From NCBI GenBank assembly GCA_013141455.1, contig JABFQW010000081.1, forward strand, positions 1 to 64,000: a stretch of 64,000 bases of DNA, given 5' to 3'. Source of the DNA: Bacteroidales bacterium. Lineage in GTDB: Bacteria > Bacteroidota > Bacteroidia > Bacteroidales > F082. Both the position numbers and the translations under genes were made by a program. This document shows, in pieces, positions 45,501 to 53,789 of the stretch. The notes beneath the pieces were generated by a model, which was not told where the DNA came from, made no database searches, and saw only the letters and a program-made list of their open reading frames with translations. Numbering within the stretch: the first letter of the stretch is position 1; each line of letters begins with the position of its first letter.

Positions 45501-47027
45501 AATAGTTGTTTCAGGATCATAAACTATCAGTCCCTTGGAAGCCAATCTCAAAAATTGAGAGAGCACTTGTTCAGAAGGTTTTTTTATATAATCGGAGAAT
45601 GCACCCAAATGCACCGTATTCTTATACCCAAAAGTCTTTAAATACTTATCGATCAATATCATAGGATGAATATCATCGATACCTTTCATGAATTGATATT
45701 CGCTGTCCGAAAAATAGTTTACCGATTGAAGCCAACCTTTACTTTCCTGCGATACTCCTTCTAACTTACTGAATGTCAAAATATCAGCATCAATATTCCA
45801 ATTTAACGCTTCAAAATATAAATCCAATTTATGATAGGAATCGGAAAAAGGCGCCTCACCTACTCCGTTTGCCGACCTGAAAAGCAATAGTAAACGGCTT
45901 GCATTCGAGAAACGCATCTTGAGTTCGGGATGGTAAATTGAATCCTTTTCAACCATGAAATTTGCCTTTACTTTTTCAGATGCCAGTTTATCAGCACCGA
46001 TGACAAAACGCGTTGATCGCAAGATCGCGATTGCTTCGCCATCTAACCTGAATGTTAGGCTAGCATTCTCCGATTCTGATCCCTGACCGTAAATAGTACC
46101 TCCTTCGATAGAAATTCGACCCTGAAAATCAATATCCGGAAAAATATTTTCAATCAAATGATTGTCTAAATAAGAAGTAAATCTTGGATAAGAGGTTCTC
46201 TGGTTTGGCGGGCTACTCATCACCTTGTCCGAAAAACGACCCAAAAGCCTGTTCGAAAATTTATTCCTGCCCTCAAAAACAACCGAATCGGCAAAATATT
46301 CGGCCTGGTTCAGATTGATCTTGTAATTACTTAATTGTACACAGAACTCTTCGGGTTGATACCCAAACCGCCACCAATCGACCCTTCCATTTTTACCATT
46401 CCATAATCCTGTTGAACAATTGAATAAACCTGAAGTGTTTAGAATGATAGAACTATCTCTCTGGCTGGCACAAACAAGATCAAGTTTTTCGAAACGTATC
46501 ATGAGTGTGCTGTCGGTTTCAAACCGGAATTGTGCATCATGCGCTGCCCAGGAGGCACCATTTTTCGCTTTCAACTCCTTGTGGGATAAAAATCTCTCCG
46601 TAAAAGTGATCATCTCAAAAAAAGAATGCAGAGGTTTTTTCTGTACCAGATCGAAGGCATTTTTTAACCAGGCCAAGGTACTGGCAGGTGGTTGCTTCGA
46701 CTCGGCCAAAAGCTGAATAACAGATATATAGTTATATAAATCAGGATGATTTGGTAATTTTTGCACGTATATCTTCCCGGCAATTGCCTTGATAAAATCT
46801 TTCTCCTCTTTATTAAACCTACCCTGAATCCATGGTTCTTTTAATTTGTTCATCAGAACCTGGGTCTTTTCAATATACGTTTTGTTTTTTGTATTCAATA
46901 ACAGCGAATCGATTTGTTCGATAAAAACCTGCGAATCGGTTGAAAAGAAAGTTACATCCTGAGCCAGCAGCGGTGAATACACTTGAACCAATAGAATAGC
47001 CAACAGGCACCGTACAAGGCGTTTCAT
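42549..47027 (-). CDS. Giant exported protein of unknown function
   Basis: About 1492 residues from the ATG at 47027. The N-terminus is a signal peptide (MKRLVRCLLAILLVQVYSPL). The rest is mostly beta strands without a recognised catalytic motif, built of many similar text blocks such as TFRLDGEAIAILRSTRFVIG, SFSGEVQAGLFKFYAREGSF, FEYDKFQLNFAYIDSISFLV and GDFEYQMIPDSTRVRLFIAL, giving the look of a long beta-ladder or LptD/AsmA-like groove. It ends with helical ETGNQYEFVISTRRKAIEFL. The gene lies inside a housekeeping run (prmA, tpiA above; plsY below). Function unknown; an envelope-assembly or lipid-bridge role is a guess. Confidence 0.6.
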   Translation of the reverse strand: MKRLVRCLLAILLVQVYSPLLAQDVTFFSTDSQVFIEQIDSLLLNTKNKTYIEKTQVLMNKLKEPWIQGRFNKEEKDFIKAIAGKIYVQKLPNHPDLYNYISVIQLLAESKQPPASTLAWLKNAFDLVQKKPLHSFFEMITFTERFLSHKELKAKNGASWAAHDAQFRFETDSTLMIRFEKLDLVCASQRDSSIILNTSGLFNCSTGLWNGKNGRVDWWRFGYQPEEFCVQLSNYKINLNQAEYFADSVVFEGRNKFSNRLLGRFSDKVMSSPPNQRTSYPRFTSYLDNHLIENIFPDIDFQGRISIEGGTIYGQGSESENASLTFRLDGEAIAILRSTRFVIGADKLASEKVKANFMVEKDSIYHPELKMRFSNASRLLLLFRSANGVGEAPFSDSYHKLDLYFEALNWNIDADILTFSKLEGVSQESKGWLQSVNYFSDSEYQFMKGIDDIHPMILIDKYLKTFGYKNTVHLGAFSDYIKKPSEQVLSQFLRLASKGLIVYDPETTIGIVTDQFFNVLSSRAGKTDYDVIKIQSSTTGHKPNISYEFRSKNMTVNGVSTVILSDTQNVIIQPNSDLIVMKKNRDFSFSGEVQAGLFKFYAREGSFEYDKFQLNFAYIDSISFLVRTRETNKISDKQRFTKVRNVLANLTGNLNIDDPNNKSGLKKLSHFPIFESKGESYVYFDKKVTQGGLLKKDSFYYVVEPFIIDSLMSFSTDELKFEGYLTSAGIFPIFTEPLTVMEDYSLGFNHKTNEDGYRMYGDKAKYFDFIHLSDKGFFGNGRIDYLTSTVKSDTFSLYPDSVISFAHEFTMKEKNTVVEFPRGQADSISFRWLTDTNMVTLTTIKKPYIVFNNAIVEGNLTVSPEGMTGSGRISFSNAEIISDSIWFLSQSIFADTADFHLYTVEGKQEAFAALGYQAAIDFEARTGNFKFMGSDCQMSFPFNKYICSLDEADWVMDNDLLKLNNNKMQKKYDLDKLKIDQIIDLDLSGSDFVSTHPLQDSLSFFCLEADYDLVNYTINARHVKIIKVADAAIFPNDGLVTIGKNAGMDTLKSATIITDLKSRYHRITDALVTIESRKKFDATGKYTLIDMDHKPQEFVFQTITVDSLGQTVAYAEIYESQPVSLGNYFDLIGKITMNSTQQLLHFSGGFRINESCSPGIKPFIRFDANINPANVRIPVSKPTDILGNKLECGLYWGAVSDSYHAGFLQYPQSVGDKPVLEKSGILYYDDDSDSFKIEGIDGETNQGMLSMKTNRCIISGEGRFDFENNMQFVDMQTYGDFEYQMIPDSTRVRLFIALNFDFDKSVMSVMADSLNAANLKGVNLSEGNYISAVSQIVNQEEVNKVINDISLYGYPRKLPDELQKTIVISDVTMVYNHETNTFVSKGQIGIGNLYDASINKYVNGYVEFEKGKLSGGFKIYLQPNPEQWFYFDYKSGLLQAISSSNQFNTELMSIKQEKRIKIDKETGNQYEFVISTRRKAIEFLRSMQGEPE

Positions 47028-47078
47028 CGTAAAAATAGTGTAAAATAATAAATGTTTAACTTGAGATTTTGATACGGA

Positions 47079-47086
47079 CAAATGTA
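47079..47086 (-). promoter_or_regulatory. Candidate -7 element for the giant gene
   Basis: Minus-strand TACATTTG in the 80-bp gap after prmA; start near 47072 and ATG at 47027, which supports that codon over 47081. Confidence 0.45.
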
Positions 47087-47107
47087 AGCATCTAAACTTT
47101 CATGGTG

Positions 47108-47941
47108 CTAATCTTTAACAAATAGTGCCGCAACCCATTGATTAGTTGCACTATTGCTTTCGAACCGGAGTCCACAACTTTCAGCGGCTTTTTTTATTGC
47201 TTCAAGATCAGAAACATAAAAACCACTCAACATCAAACGGGACGATTTATTAAGCGATTTTGCATAAGCTTCCATATCGTTCAGTAATATATTCCTGTTG
47301 ATATTTGCAATAATTACATCAAACTTACGGTCACCAATGCTATCCGCATTACCCAGTTCAACCTCAACTTTTTCGGTTCCGTTTAATTGAATATTCTCGA
47401 TCGCATTGTTATAAGCCCATTCATCATTGTCGATTGCAACCACCGGTGTTGCACCCATTTTTGAAGCAAGGATTGCCAGAATACCGGTACCACATCCCAT
47501 ATCGAGCACTGAACAACCTTTCACATCTGATTTAAGCAACAATTGAATCATCTGCGAAGTCGTTTCGTGATGAGCAGTGCCAAACGACATCTTAGGCTCG
47601 ATAACCAACTCATATTCAGCGGATGGTAAATCGTGGTGAAACGGAGCCCGGATCAGGCATTTGTTGTCGATTAATACGGGTTCATAATTCGATTCCCAAA
47701 TCTCATTCCAGTTTTTATCTTCCAACGGATATGCCGAAATCAAATTAACCGAAACGAATTTTGGCTCTGACAAAAGATCATTCAAAGCTTCTTCGGAATA
47801 ATCTTCAACCGGACAATACGCTTTGAAACTTTGTTCTTCTTCACAAAAGCTATCGCAGCCAATCGTTGTAAGCATGGCTGTCAATAGCTCTTGCAATTTA
47901 TCATCATTCAACGGACTGAATGTCAGCTCGATATAATTCAT
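47108..47941 (-). CDS. prmA: Ribosomal protein L11 methyltransferase PrmA
   Basis: 277 residues. SAM site VLDMGCGTGILAILASKMG (motif I), VVAIDNDEWAYNNAIEN (post-I), and VIANINRNILLNDM (motif IV, N-I-N) followed by LMLSGFYVSDLEAI. N-terminal half matches the L11-binding domain (MNYIELTFSPLNDDKLQELL). It trimethylates ribosomal protein L11. 3 bp before tpiA's stop on the same strand, so the two form an operon. Confidence 0.9.
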   Translation of the reverse strand: MNYIELTFSPLNDDKLQELLTAMLTTIGCDSFCEEEQSFKAYCPVEDYSEEALNDLLSEPKFVSVNLISAYPLEDKNWNEIWESNYEPVLIDNKCLIRAPFHHDLPSAEYELVIEPKMSFGTAHHETTSQMIQLLLKSDVKGCSVLDMGCGTGILAILASKMGATPVVAIDNDEWAYNNAIENIQLNGTEKVEVELGNADSIGDRKFDVIIANINRNILLNDMEAYAKSLNKSSRLMLSGFYVSDLEAIKKAAESCGLRFESNSATNQWVAALFVKD

Positions 47942-47944
47942 CTT

Positions 47945-48703
47945 CTATTTGGCAGCTTTGCAAATAGCCAAAAACTCTTCCGGAATCAATGAAGCGCCAC
48001 CGATTAATCCGCCATCAACACCTTCCTGTGCGAAAATCTCTTTTGCATTTTTCGAATTGCAACTTCCACCATAAAGTATGATCGTTTTATCAGCAATGTC
48101 TTTGCCATATCGTTCAGCGATCAGCGAACGGATATAATCATGCATTTCCTTAGCTTGTTCAGGACTTGCGGTAACACCCGTTCCGATTGCCCAAACCGGT
48201 TCGTAGGCAATGATAACCTTCTCAAATTCGTCAGTATCGAGGTGAAACAAACCATGACGAACCTGATGACGGACAACCTCAAAATGGTCGCCGGCTTCAC
48301 GTTCAGGAAGTGCTTCCCCGACACAAAAAATCGGGATGATCTTATGTTCGAGTGACTGATTAATCTTGGCAGTCAACATCTTATCATCCTCATTAAAATA
48401 TTTTCGTCTTTCGCTATGTCCAATAATACAATGGGTAATTTCCATTGATGTGAGCATCGAAGATGAAACTTCACCGGTGTAAGCACCCGCCTCGAATGGA
48501 CTGATATTTTGGGCACCAACAAAAAAGTTACTTTCCTTGGCAATATCACTTGCCATTTCGAGGTAAGGGTATGGTGGACATACAATTACCTGAGCATCAA
48601 TAGTTTCATTTTCAAGAAGATCTACTATTTCATCCAACAAATCTTCGGCTTCATTGAAAGTGAGGTTCATTTTCCAGTTTCCGGCTACAATTTTCTTACG
48701 CAT
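47945..48703 (-). CDS. tpiA: Triose-phosphate isomerase
   Basis: 252 residues from the ATG at 48703, full length. Active site: VAGNWKMN (catalytic Lys near the N-terminus), IIGHSERRKYFNEDD (catalytic His), IAYEPVWAIGTGVTAS (catalytic Glu) and IILYGGSCNSKNAKE, GLIGGASLIPEEF for the phosphate loop. It converts glyceraldehyde 3-phosphate and dihydroxyacetone phosphate. An upstream Met at 48727 is possible but family alignment begins at MRKKIVAGNW. Confidence 0.95.
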   Translation of the reverse strand: MRKKIVAGNWKMNLTFNEAEDLLDEIVDLLENETIDAQVIVCPPYPYLEMASDIAKESNFFVGAQNISPFEAGAYTGEVSSSMLTSMEITHCIIGHSERRKYFNEDDKMLTAKINQSLEHKIIPIFCVGEALPEREAGDHFEVVRHQVRHGLFHLDTDEFEKVIIAYEPVWAIGTGVTASPEQAKEMHDYIRSLIAERYGKDIADKTIILYGGSCNSKNAKEIFAQEGVDGGLIGGASLIPEEFLAICKAAK

Positions 48704-48727
48704 AATGAATTCATTTAAAATTTCCAA

Positions 48728-49807
48728 TTAAGTTACACTAACCCGTGGGTCTAACAACCCATAAACAATGTCCACAAATATATTAATTATTATCAATATG
48801 ATGGCAATTAATAAAACCGATCCCATTACAACGGGAAGGTCATAATTTTCTAATGCTTCTACGATCACCACGCCAATTCCTTTCCAATCGAAAATGTATT
48901 CTATAAATACTGCTCCGGCCAAAGAGGATGCGTACCAGCTTGAAACAGAGGTGATCACAGGATTCAAGGCATTTCGTAACGCATGGACTACCACCACCCG
49001 AAACCCGCTCAATCCTTTTGCCCTCGCTGTCCGGATATAATCCTGTGAGAACACTTCAATCAATGAAGTTCGGGTTAACTCGGTTATCACTGCCAATGGT
49101 CTTATTCCTAAGGTTATAACGGGCAATATCAGGTTCTTTAACTGAAGCACCTCACCATTGCCATAATCATCCACTTCATACAAACTTCCAAACATATTTA
49201 ATCCGGTATAATCGGATAGCAAAAAGGCGAATATCCAGGCCATAATGATTGCCGCGAAAAATGAGGGCAGAGCCATTCCAAAAGCTGTGAATACCAATAC
49301 GATACGATTAAACCAGGCAGCGTTGATTACTGCTGTAACCGAACCGACTGTTATACCTATAATCATCGCAACTAAAATGGACAATGTCGCAAGCAAAAAA
49401 GTATTTGGAAATGCCCCGGCGAGTATTACTGAAACCTCTCGCTTACTTATATACGATTTCCCAAAAAACGGTACTTTCAGGATGAGTGAGGTTTCCCCAA
49501 AAGACACCAGTCTTTTCGCATGAACATATTCTGACTCTTTTGTAAGGTAGGTGACTTTTTTTTCATTTGTTGAATGAACCGAAAGAAAAGAAAGATTATT
49601 CAAATGGTTAAAATACTGAATAACAAGTGGTTTATCTAATCCAAGCTCCTTATGAATGGCATCAACTGCCTGCTGATCGGCACGCTGGCCAAGCATCATG
49701 CGTGCAGGATCGCCGGGAAGGATCGTAAATAGTAAAAAAACTAAGGTGATGACTCCTACTACTACCATAAAACCATAAAAAAAACGCTTTATGATAAACG
49801 AAGCCAT
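48728..49807 (-). CDS. ABC transporter permease, DppB/OppB type
   Basis: 359 residues with about six membrane helices. Family marks: LLFTILPGDPARMMLGQRAD near the N-terminus, KELGLDKPLVIQYFNHL, and the C-terminal binding-protein-dependent permease loop LIEVFSQDYIRTARAKGLSG (EAA motif). The ~50-residue periplasmic insert after residue 75 (LSFLSVHSTNEKKVTYLTKE) is longer than in enteric DppB. It would form half the pore for a peptide or nickel-type transporter, but the partner permease, ATPases and binding protein are not adjacent. Confidence 0.85.
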   Translation of the reverse strand: MASFIIKRFFYGFMVVVGVITLVFLLFTILPGDPARMMLGQRADQQAVDAIHKELGLDKPLVIQYFNHLNNLSFLSVHSTNEKKVTYLTKESEYVHAKRLVSFGETSLILKVPFFGKSYISKREVSVILAGAFPNTFLLATLSILVAMIIGITVGSVTAVINAAWFNRIVLVFTAFGMALPSFFAAIIMAWIFAFLLSDYTGLNMFGSLYEVDDYGNGEVLQLKNLILPVITLGIRPLAVITELTRTSLIEVFSQDYIRTARAKGLSGFRVVVVHALRNALNPVITSVSSWYASSLAGAVFIEYIFDWKGIGVVIVEALENYDLPVVMGSVLLIAIILIIINIFVDIVYGLLDPRVSVT

Positions 49808-49818
49808 TTGATTTAATT

Positions 49819-50955
49819 TTAGTTTATTTTATTGACACGCAATATATTAACTACTTCTTCTCTTTCAGGAATATCACGATAATGCCATTTTTTTATCAAA
49901 CGTCCATTGGCAAATACTATGATTCCTGGATTTGAACGTACCATCGTTTTAAGAACGGTTGCATCCGAAAAATAAATTTCAGAATCATTGTTCAAAATAT
50001 CTCTCAACGCATCCATTTCGTCAGGAATACTGCCTGATAGAATTGTCAGTCTGATATCAATTTGTTGCAAATCGTGTTGTAAACGTACTATTTTGAGTAA
50101 GTCATCATGACTAACCTCTGAAATATCAGGTATCGTAATAACCATCATCTTCTCAGCGAGTAAAACGTCTTTGGTAAAATCGTTACCCGATTCGTCTTCA
50201 ATAAATAAATCTAACCCAACCTGCTCTTCATCCGTCACCACCCGTTGGCCAACGAACCGCCATTCGCTCATCCAGATACTATCACTCCAGGGATAATCGG
50301 GCGAAAGGAATTCCTTTACCTCTTTCGTTTTTGCATTTCGATAACTCACAAACGTCTGACTTTCAATCGCCTTATCCGACAAAACCTGTGTTCCCACTTT
50401 CCATTTCGTAAAATCGATCATTGGAAGATGGCGTAAATTATATATCGAAAACATTGAAAATATGATAAATACGGAAACGGCAACTACCGATTGCGCGGGA
50501 ACAGAAATCCGGTTATCATATTCTTTTCGCCTGATAAATAGGTAACCAACAAAAACTATCAGCACAATATTTTTGTAGAAAGTTTGCCAGTTTGTAAGTT
50601 TCAAAGCATCACCAAAACACCCGCAATCAGGCACCGGTTCGAACAAGGCATCATTAAAAGTCAGCAGGGTAAAAAAAATCATCGTAGCCAATAATAAACC
50701 CGAGGTAATTTTCATCCTGATTTTAAAAAGCATCGAAATACCGATGGTAAACTCAAATGCACATAAAAACACGGCCAAACTTAAAGCCATGCCATTTGCC
50801 CAGTCGGTTCCAAAGGCAACGAAATAATCTTCAATTTTATAAGCAGTACCAAGTGGGTCAACACCTTTAACAAAGGCCGAAAACACAAAAACCAGGCCCA
50901 CCAGCAACCTGCTGAGGGTCATGAAAAAAAGTCTGGTGCTTCTATTTTTTTTCAT
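49819..50955 (-). CDS. DoxX-like membrane protein with thioredoxin-like C-terminal half (BT_3928 type)
   Basis: 378 residues. First ~150 residues: four membrane helices with LSRLLVGLVFVFSAFVKGVD and FTIGISMLFKIRM, the DoxX/MauE-like pattern, and a CGC pair in VPDCGCFGDALKLTNW. A fifth helix (VVAVSVFIIFSMFSIYN) precedes a soluble part (about 185-378) with thioredoxin-fold strands (KMMVITIPDISEVS, IIVFANGRLIKKWHYRDIPE) but no CxxC. This fusion is frequent in Bacteroidota. Overlaps the DUF1599 gene by 14 bp, so they are translationally coupled. Confidence 0.75.
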   Translation of the reverse strand: MKKNRSTRLFFMTLSRLLVGLVFVFSAFVKGVDPLGTAYKIEDYFVAFGTDWANGMALSLAVFLCAFEFTIGISMLFKIRMKITSGLLLATMIFFTLLTFNDALFEPVPDCGCFGDALKLTNWQTFYKNIVLIVFVGYLFIRRKEYDNRISVPAQSVVAVSVFIIFSMFSIYNLRHLPMIDFTKWKVGTQVLSDKAIESQTFVSYRNAKTKEVKEFLSPDYPWSDSIWMSEWRFVGQRVVTDEEQVGLDLFIEDESGNDFTKDVLLAEKMMVITIPDISEVSHDDLLKIVRLQHDLQQIDIRLTILSGSIPDEMDALRDILNNDSEIYFSDATVLKTMVRSNPGIIVFANGRLIKKWHYRDIPEREEVVNILRVNKIN

Positions 50956-51487
50956 TGAGCAATATCAGTGCGAAGATTGCATAATTTATAATATCAAAAT
51001 AATTGGCATCAACGCCTTCTGAAACTTTTGTTTCTCCATTGTTATCTTCTATTTGCTTAATTCTCAATAACTTCATTAAAATTATATCTGTTAACGAACT
51101 CACGCGCATATTGCGCCAGGCCTCATCGTAATCATGATTTTTTCGTTGCATCAGTTCGTATGAATCATTCAGTACCTCATTGAAAAGTGCAAGCGATTGT
51201 TCCATTTCGAGGTCGGGCTGGTCAACCGGTTTCAGGTGTAACTGAATAATTGCCATAGCCGAATAGTTTATTATTCCTATAAACTCAGATTCAATTCCCT
51301 CATCAACAAGTTGTTGTGATTTCGTCTGGAGACTACGAATGCGATTCGCCTTGATATAAATCTGATCAGTAAGTGATGAGGATCGTAGAATGCGCCATGC
51401 CGGACCATAATCATTCGTTTTGGCTTCAAAAAGGCGTTTACATTGTGCTACAATGTTGGTAAACTGATTTTTCGTTTGATTATTCAT
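50942..51487 (-). CDS. DUF1599 protein
   Basis: 181 residues, made of two similar halves: CKRLFEAKTNDYGPAWRILR with SSLTDQIYIKANRIRSLQ, then LMQRKNHDYDEAWRNMRVSS with LTDIILMKLLRIKQIEDN. Each half ends in FIGIINYSAMAIIQL or YFDIINYAIFALILL. This duplicated MazG-like helical pattern defines DUF1599, common in Bacteroidota. A nucleotide-pyrophosphohydrolase relationship is plausible but unproven. The gene is divergent from folP and overlaps the BT_3928-like gene. Confidence 0.8.
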   Translation of the reverse strand: MNNQTKNQFTNIVAQCKRLFEAKTNDYGPAWRILRSSSLTDQIYIKANRIRSLQTKSQQLVDEGIESEFIGIINYSAMAIIQLHLKPVDQPDLEMEQSLALFNEVLNDSYELMQRKNHDYDEAWRNMRVSSLTDIILMKLLRIKQIEDNNGETKVSEGVDANYFDIINYAIFALILLNEKK

Positions 51488-51510
51488 GCTGATGTCATGC
51501 TTGTAATGAT

Positions 51511-51518
51511 TAAATTTG
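51511..51518 (+). promoter_or_regulatory. -7 element that fixes the folP start
   Basis: TAAATTTG, followed by C, is a perfect Bacteroidota -7 element. The upstream TTG at 51516 lies inside it, so translation should begin at the ATG at 51546. Confidence 0.6.
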
Positions 51519-51545
51519 CCTCATAATCAATTTCTTCTATCGGAT

Positions 51546-52424
51546 ATGAATCTTGATTTTGGTGACCATAAAAATAATGCATTTTCGGAAACAACGAAAT
51601 TTGAATTTGGCAACGGTTTTCTGGAGCGAAAAGGGCCTCTCATCATGGGTATTTTGAATCTTACACCCGACTCATTTTTTGATGGTGGAAAGTATCCTGA
51701 TGAAAAAAGTATCGTTGAACATACAGCGAAGTTATTGATGGAAGGCGCTGATATCATTGATATTGGAGCTGTTTCAACGCGGCCGGAGGCAATCGTGGTT
51801 GACGAAATTACCGAATCGAATCGCTTATTACCCATTGTTACCTGTCTGTTAAAAGAATTCCCCGAAATTGTGTTATCTATCGATACATTCCGGATGAAGG
51901 TAGCCGAAAAAATGATTCATGCAGGAGCAAAAATGATAAATGATATTTCCGGTGGAAAATTTGATCCGGATATGGCCGAATTTATTGGTAAATCGGATGT
52001 ACCTTATGTGATGATGCATATCCATGGTGAACCTTCAAACATGCAACATGCACCACTGGGAATTGAAAACCTTGAGGATGTTTTTCATTTCTTCGACAGT
52101 CAGATTGAAAAATTCCTTTCAAAAGGCGCTGAACAATTAATCATCGATCCGGGGATAGGATTTGGAAAGACGGTTGAACTGAATTATTTACTGCTCTCGA
52201 AACTCGATAGATTTAAAAATTATGGATTTCCGATATTGGTTGGTTTGTCACGTAAATCACTGATTAATAAAGTATTGAATATTAAAGCGGCAGATGCATT
52301 AAATGGAACTACGGTGCTAAACACGATTGCCTTGCTTCAGGGAGCAAATATTTTACGTGTACATGATGTAAAAGAAGCTGTTGAAGCAAGGTCACTTTGC
52401 GAACAGATTATACGTTATTCATAA
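51546..52424 (+). CDS. folP: Dihydropteroate synthase
   Basis: 292 residues. Pterin-binding TIM barrel with IMGILNLTPDSFFDGGKYPD, DIIDIGAVSTRPEAIVVDE (sulfonamide/pABA loop), MINDISGGKFDPDMAEF, QLIIDPGIGFGKTVELNY and PILVGLSRKSLINKVL, ending LRVHDVKEAVEARSLCEQII. It joins pABA to the pterin pyrophosphate in folate synthesis. The pairing with cdaA downstream is normal in this phylum, but here they are separated by 512 bp that contain a palindromic element. Confidence 0.95.
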   Translation: MNLDFGDHKNNAFSETTKFEFGNGFLERKGPLIMGILNLTPDSFFDGGKYPDEKSIVEHTAKLLMEGADIIDIGAVSTRPEAIVVDEITESNRLLPIVTCLLKEFPEIVLSIDTFRMKVAEKMIHAGAKMINDISGGKFDPDMAEFIGKSDVPYVMMHIHGEPSNMQHAPLGIENLEDVFHFFDSQIEKFLSKGAEQLIIDPGIGFGKTVELNYLLLSKLDRFKNYGFPILVGLSRKSLINKVLNIKAADALNGTTVLNTIALLQGANILRVHDVKEAVEARSLCEQIIRYS

Positions 52425-52560
52425 ACACTTTTTTAGGCAGAATCTTATTTTGATGTGCTGGTAAGCTGCAACTTATTATTTTACAAATTGAAATTACGTT
52501 TTTATAACGCTAATCATTTCGATAGTGGAAAAAGTAAGGTGAAAATTCAACTGCTTTTTT

Positions 52561-52780
52561 CGTCCTTTTGAAAGGCAAAAGGACCAAAACCTTTTGTCTG
52601 AACGAAGCTTCCACGCGCTCTGTCAAAACACAGTAAATCCAGGCAAAGGAGTGGTCTCGTCCCAAAAGACGAGACCAAACATACCGCCCTGCTGGCGGAT
52701 GCCTTTGCCGGATTTTCATGTGTTTTGACATTCATGCCCTATCTGGCTCGCCGTTCAGACCTGCCAGCACACTCCTTCGT
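52561..52780 (-). repeat. Palindromic dispersed element, copy B (inverted)
   Basis: Reverse-complement relative of 24328-24535. Outer arms TTTTGTCTGAAC and CCGTTCAGAC, middle arms around AGGCAAAGGA and CCTTTGCCGG, and an inner perfect 10-bp hairpin, TGGTCTCGTC (52652-52661) with GACGAGACCA (52668-52677). It occupies the middle of the 52425-52936 folP-cdaA gap, which holds no gene. Open frames across it (52510-52735, minus) resemble those in copy A only because the DNA is shared. Confidence 0.8.
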
Positions 52781-52912
52781 AAAATGATTTTATTGATAAA
52801 ATTTGATTCATTATTTTATCAACTATGACTTGAATATTAAGAGAACTAAGTTTAAAGGATATATCACTTTTAATTCCAGCACTTCAAAATATTAAGTAGC
52901 CCGTTTTTATCT

Positions 52913-52920
52913 TAACTTTG
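52913..52920 (+). promoter_or_regulatory. Candidate -7 element for cdaA
   Basis: TAACTTTG followed by C; predicted start near 52927, ATG at 52937. Confidence 0.5.
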
Positions 52921-52936
52921 CCTGATAAGTAACCCT

Positions 52937-53728
52937 ATGATACCTCTTTTCTCAGCATTATTTATACAGTTTCGACTCGTCGATGTCATTGATATTCTGC
53001 TTGTTGCCTTGTTATTAAACGGCTTGTACAATCTTTTGCGTGGTACAGTAGCCATCAATATATTTCTAAGTATTGTTTCAATTTTCTTGGTTTGGAAAAT
53101 CGTTATCGCCTTCAATCTCGAATTGCTTGGTGAAATACTTGGTGCATTTGCCAGTGTAGGTTTTATTGTTCTCATCATTATCTTCCAGCCCGAGATAAGA
53201 CAGTTTCTGCTTGCCCTGGGAACCCCAAAATTTGTCCGGAAAGTATTTTCTAAGATGACGTTTCTTGGAGTCAGACTGAATGAGGAGATCAGGCTTAATG
53301 TTGAGCCAATACTCGCTGCCTGTGAGGTCATGTCAGCAAAAAAAACCGGTGCACTCATTGTATTAACAAGGCAAAACGAACTGTTTCAATATGTTAAGTC
53401 AGGTGTAGAAATTAATGCCGAATTAAGTCAGGTGCTCATCGAAAATATCTTTTTTAAAAACTCTCCCTTACATGATGGGGCAATGATCATCACCAAAAAT
53501 CGGATCAAAGCTGCCGGATGTATTTTGCCTGTAACAAAAAAACTCGATTTACCGGGCAGACCGGGTTTGCGTCACCGGGCCGGATTAGGGATCTCTGAAA
53601 AAAGCGATGCCATAGTGATTGTGATTTCCGAAGAAAGAGGTGCAATCAGTGTGGCGAATAGCGGACAAATCCGAACCATCTACAACATCGCTGACCTCAG
53701 ACAATATTTGGAAAGAGAGTTGGAATAG
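52937..53728 (+). CDS. cdaA: Diadenylate cyclase CdaA
   Basis: 263 residues, the CdaA/YbbP layout: three N-terminal membrane helices (to about residue 85) and a DAC domain. Catalytic motifs are visible as SPLHDGAMIITKNRIKAAG (DGA) and GLRHRAGLGISEKSDAI (RHR), then VIVISEERGAISVANSG. It makes cyclic di-AMP, which controls potassium and osmotic balance and the cell wall. No cdaR follows. In Bacteroidota folP-cdaA adjacency is typical. Confidence 0.95.
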   Translation: MIPLFSALFIQFRLVDVIDILLVALLLNGLYNLLRGTVAINIFLSIVSIFLVWKIVIAFNLELLGEILGAFASVGFIVLIIIFQPEIRQFLLALGTPKFVRKVFSKMTFLGVRLNEEIRLNVEPILAACEVMSAKKTGALIVLTRQNELFQYVKSGVEINAELSQVLIENIFFKNSPLHDGAMIITKNRIKAAGCILPVTKKLDLPGRPGLRHRAGLGISEKSDAIVIVISEERGAISVANSGQIRTIYNIADLRQYLERELE

Positions 53729-53738
53729 ACTGGTTGCT

Positions 53739-53780
53739 GAAACATGAAACCTGAAACTTGAAACGTGAAACATGAAACCA
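53739..53780. repeat. 7-bp tandem repeat, six units
   Basis: GAAACAT, GAAACCT, GAAACTT, GAAACGT, GAAACAT, GAAACCA in a row, in the gap between the convergent cdaA and rubrerythrin genes. Confidence 0.8.
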
Positions 53781-53789
53781 GCCACTAAT

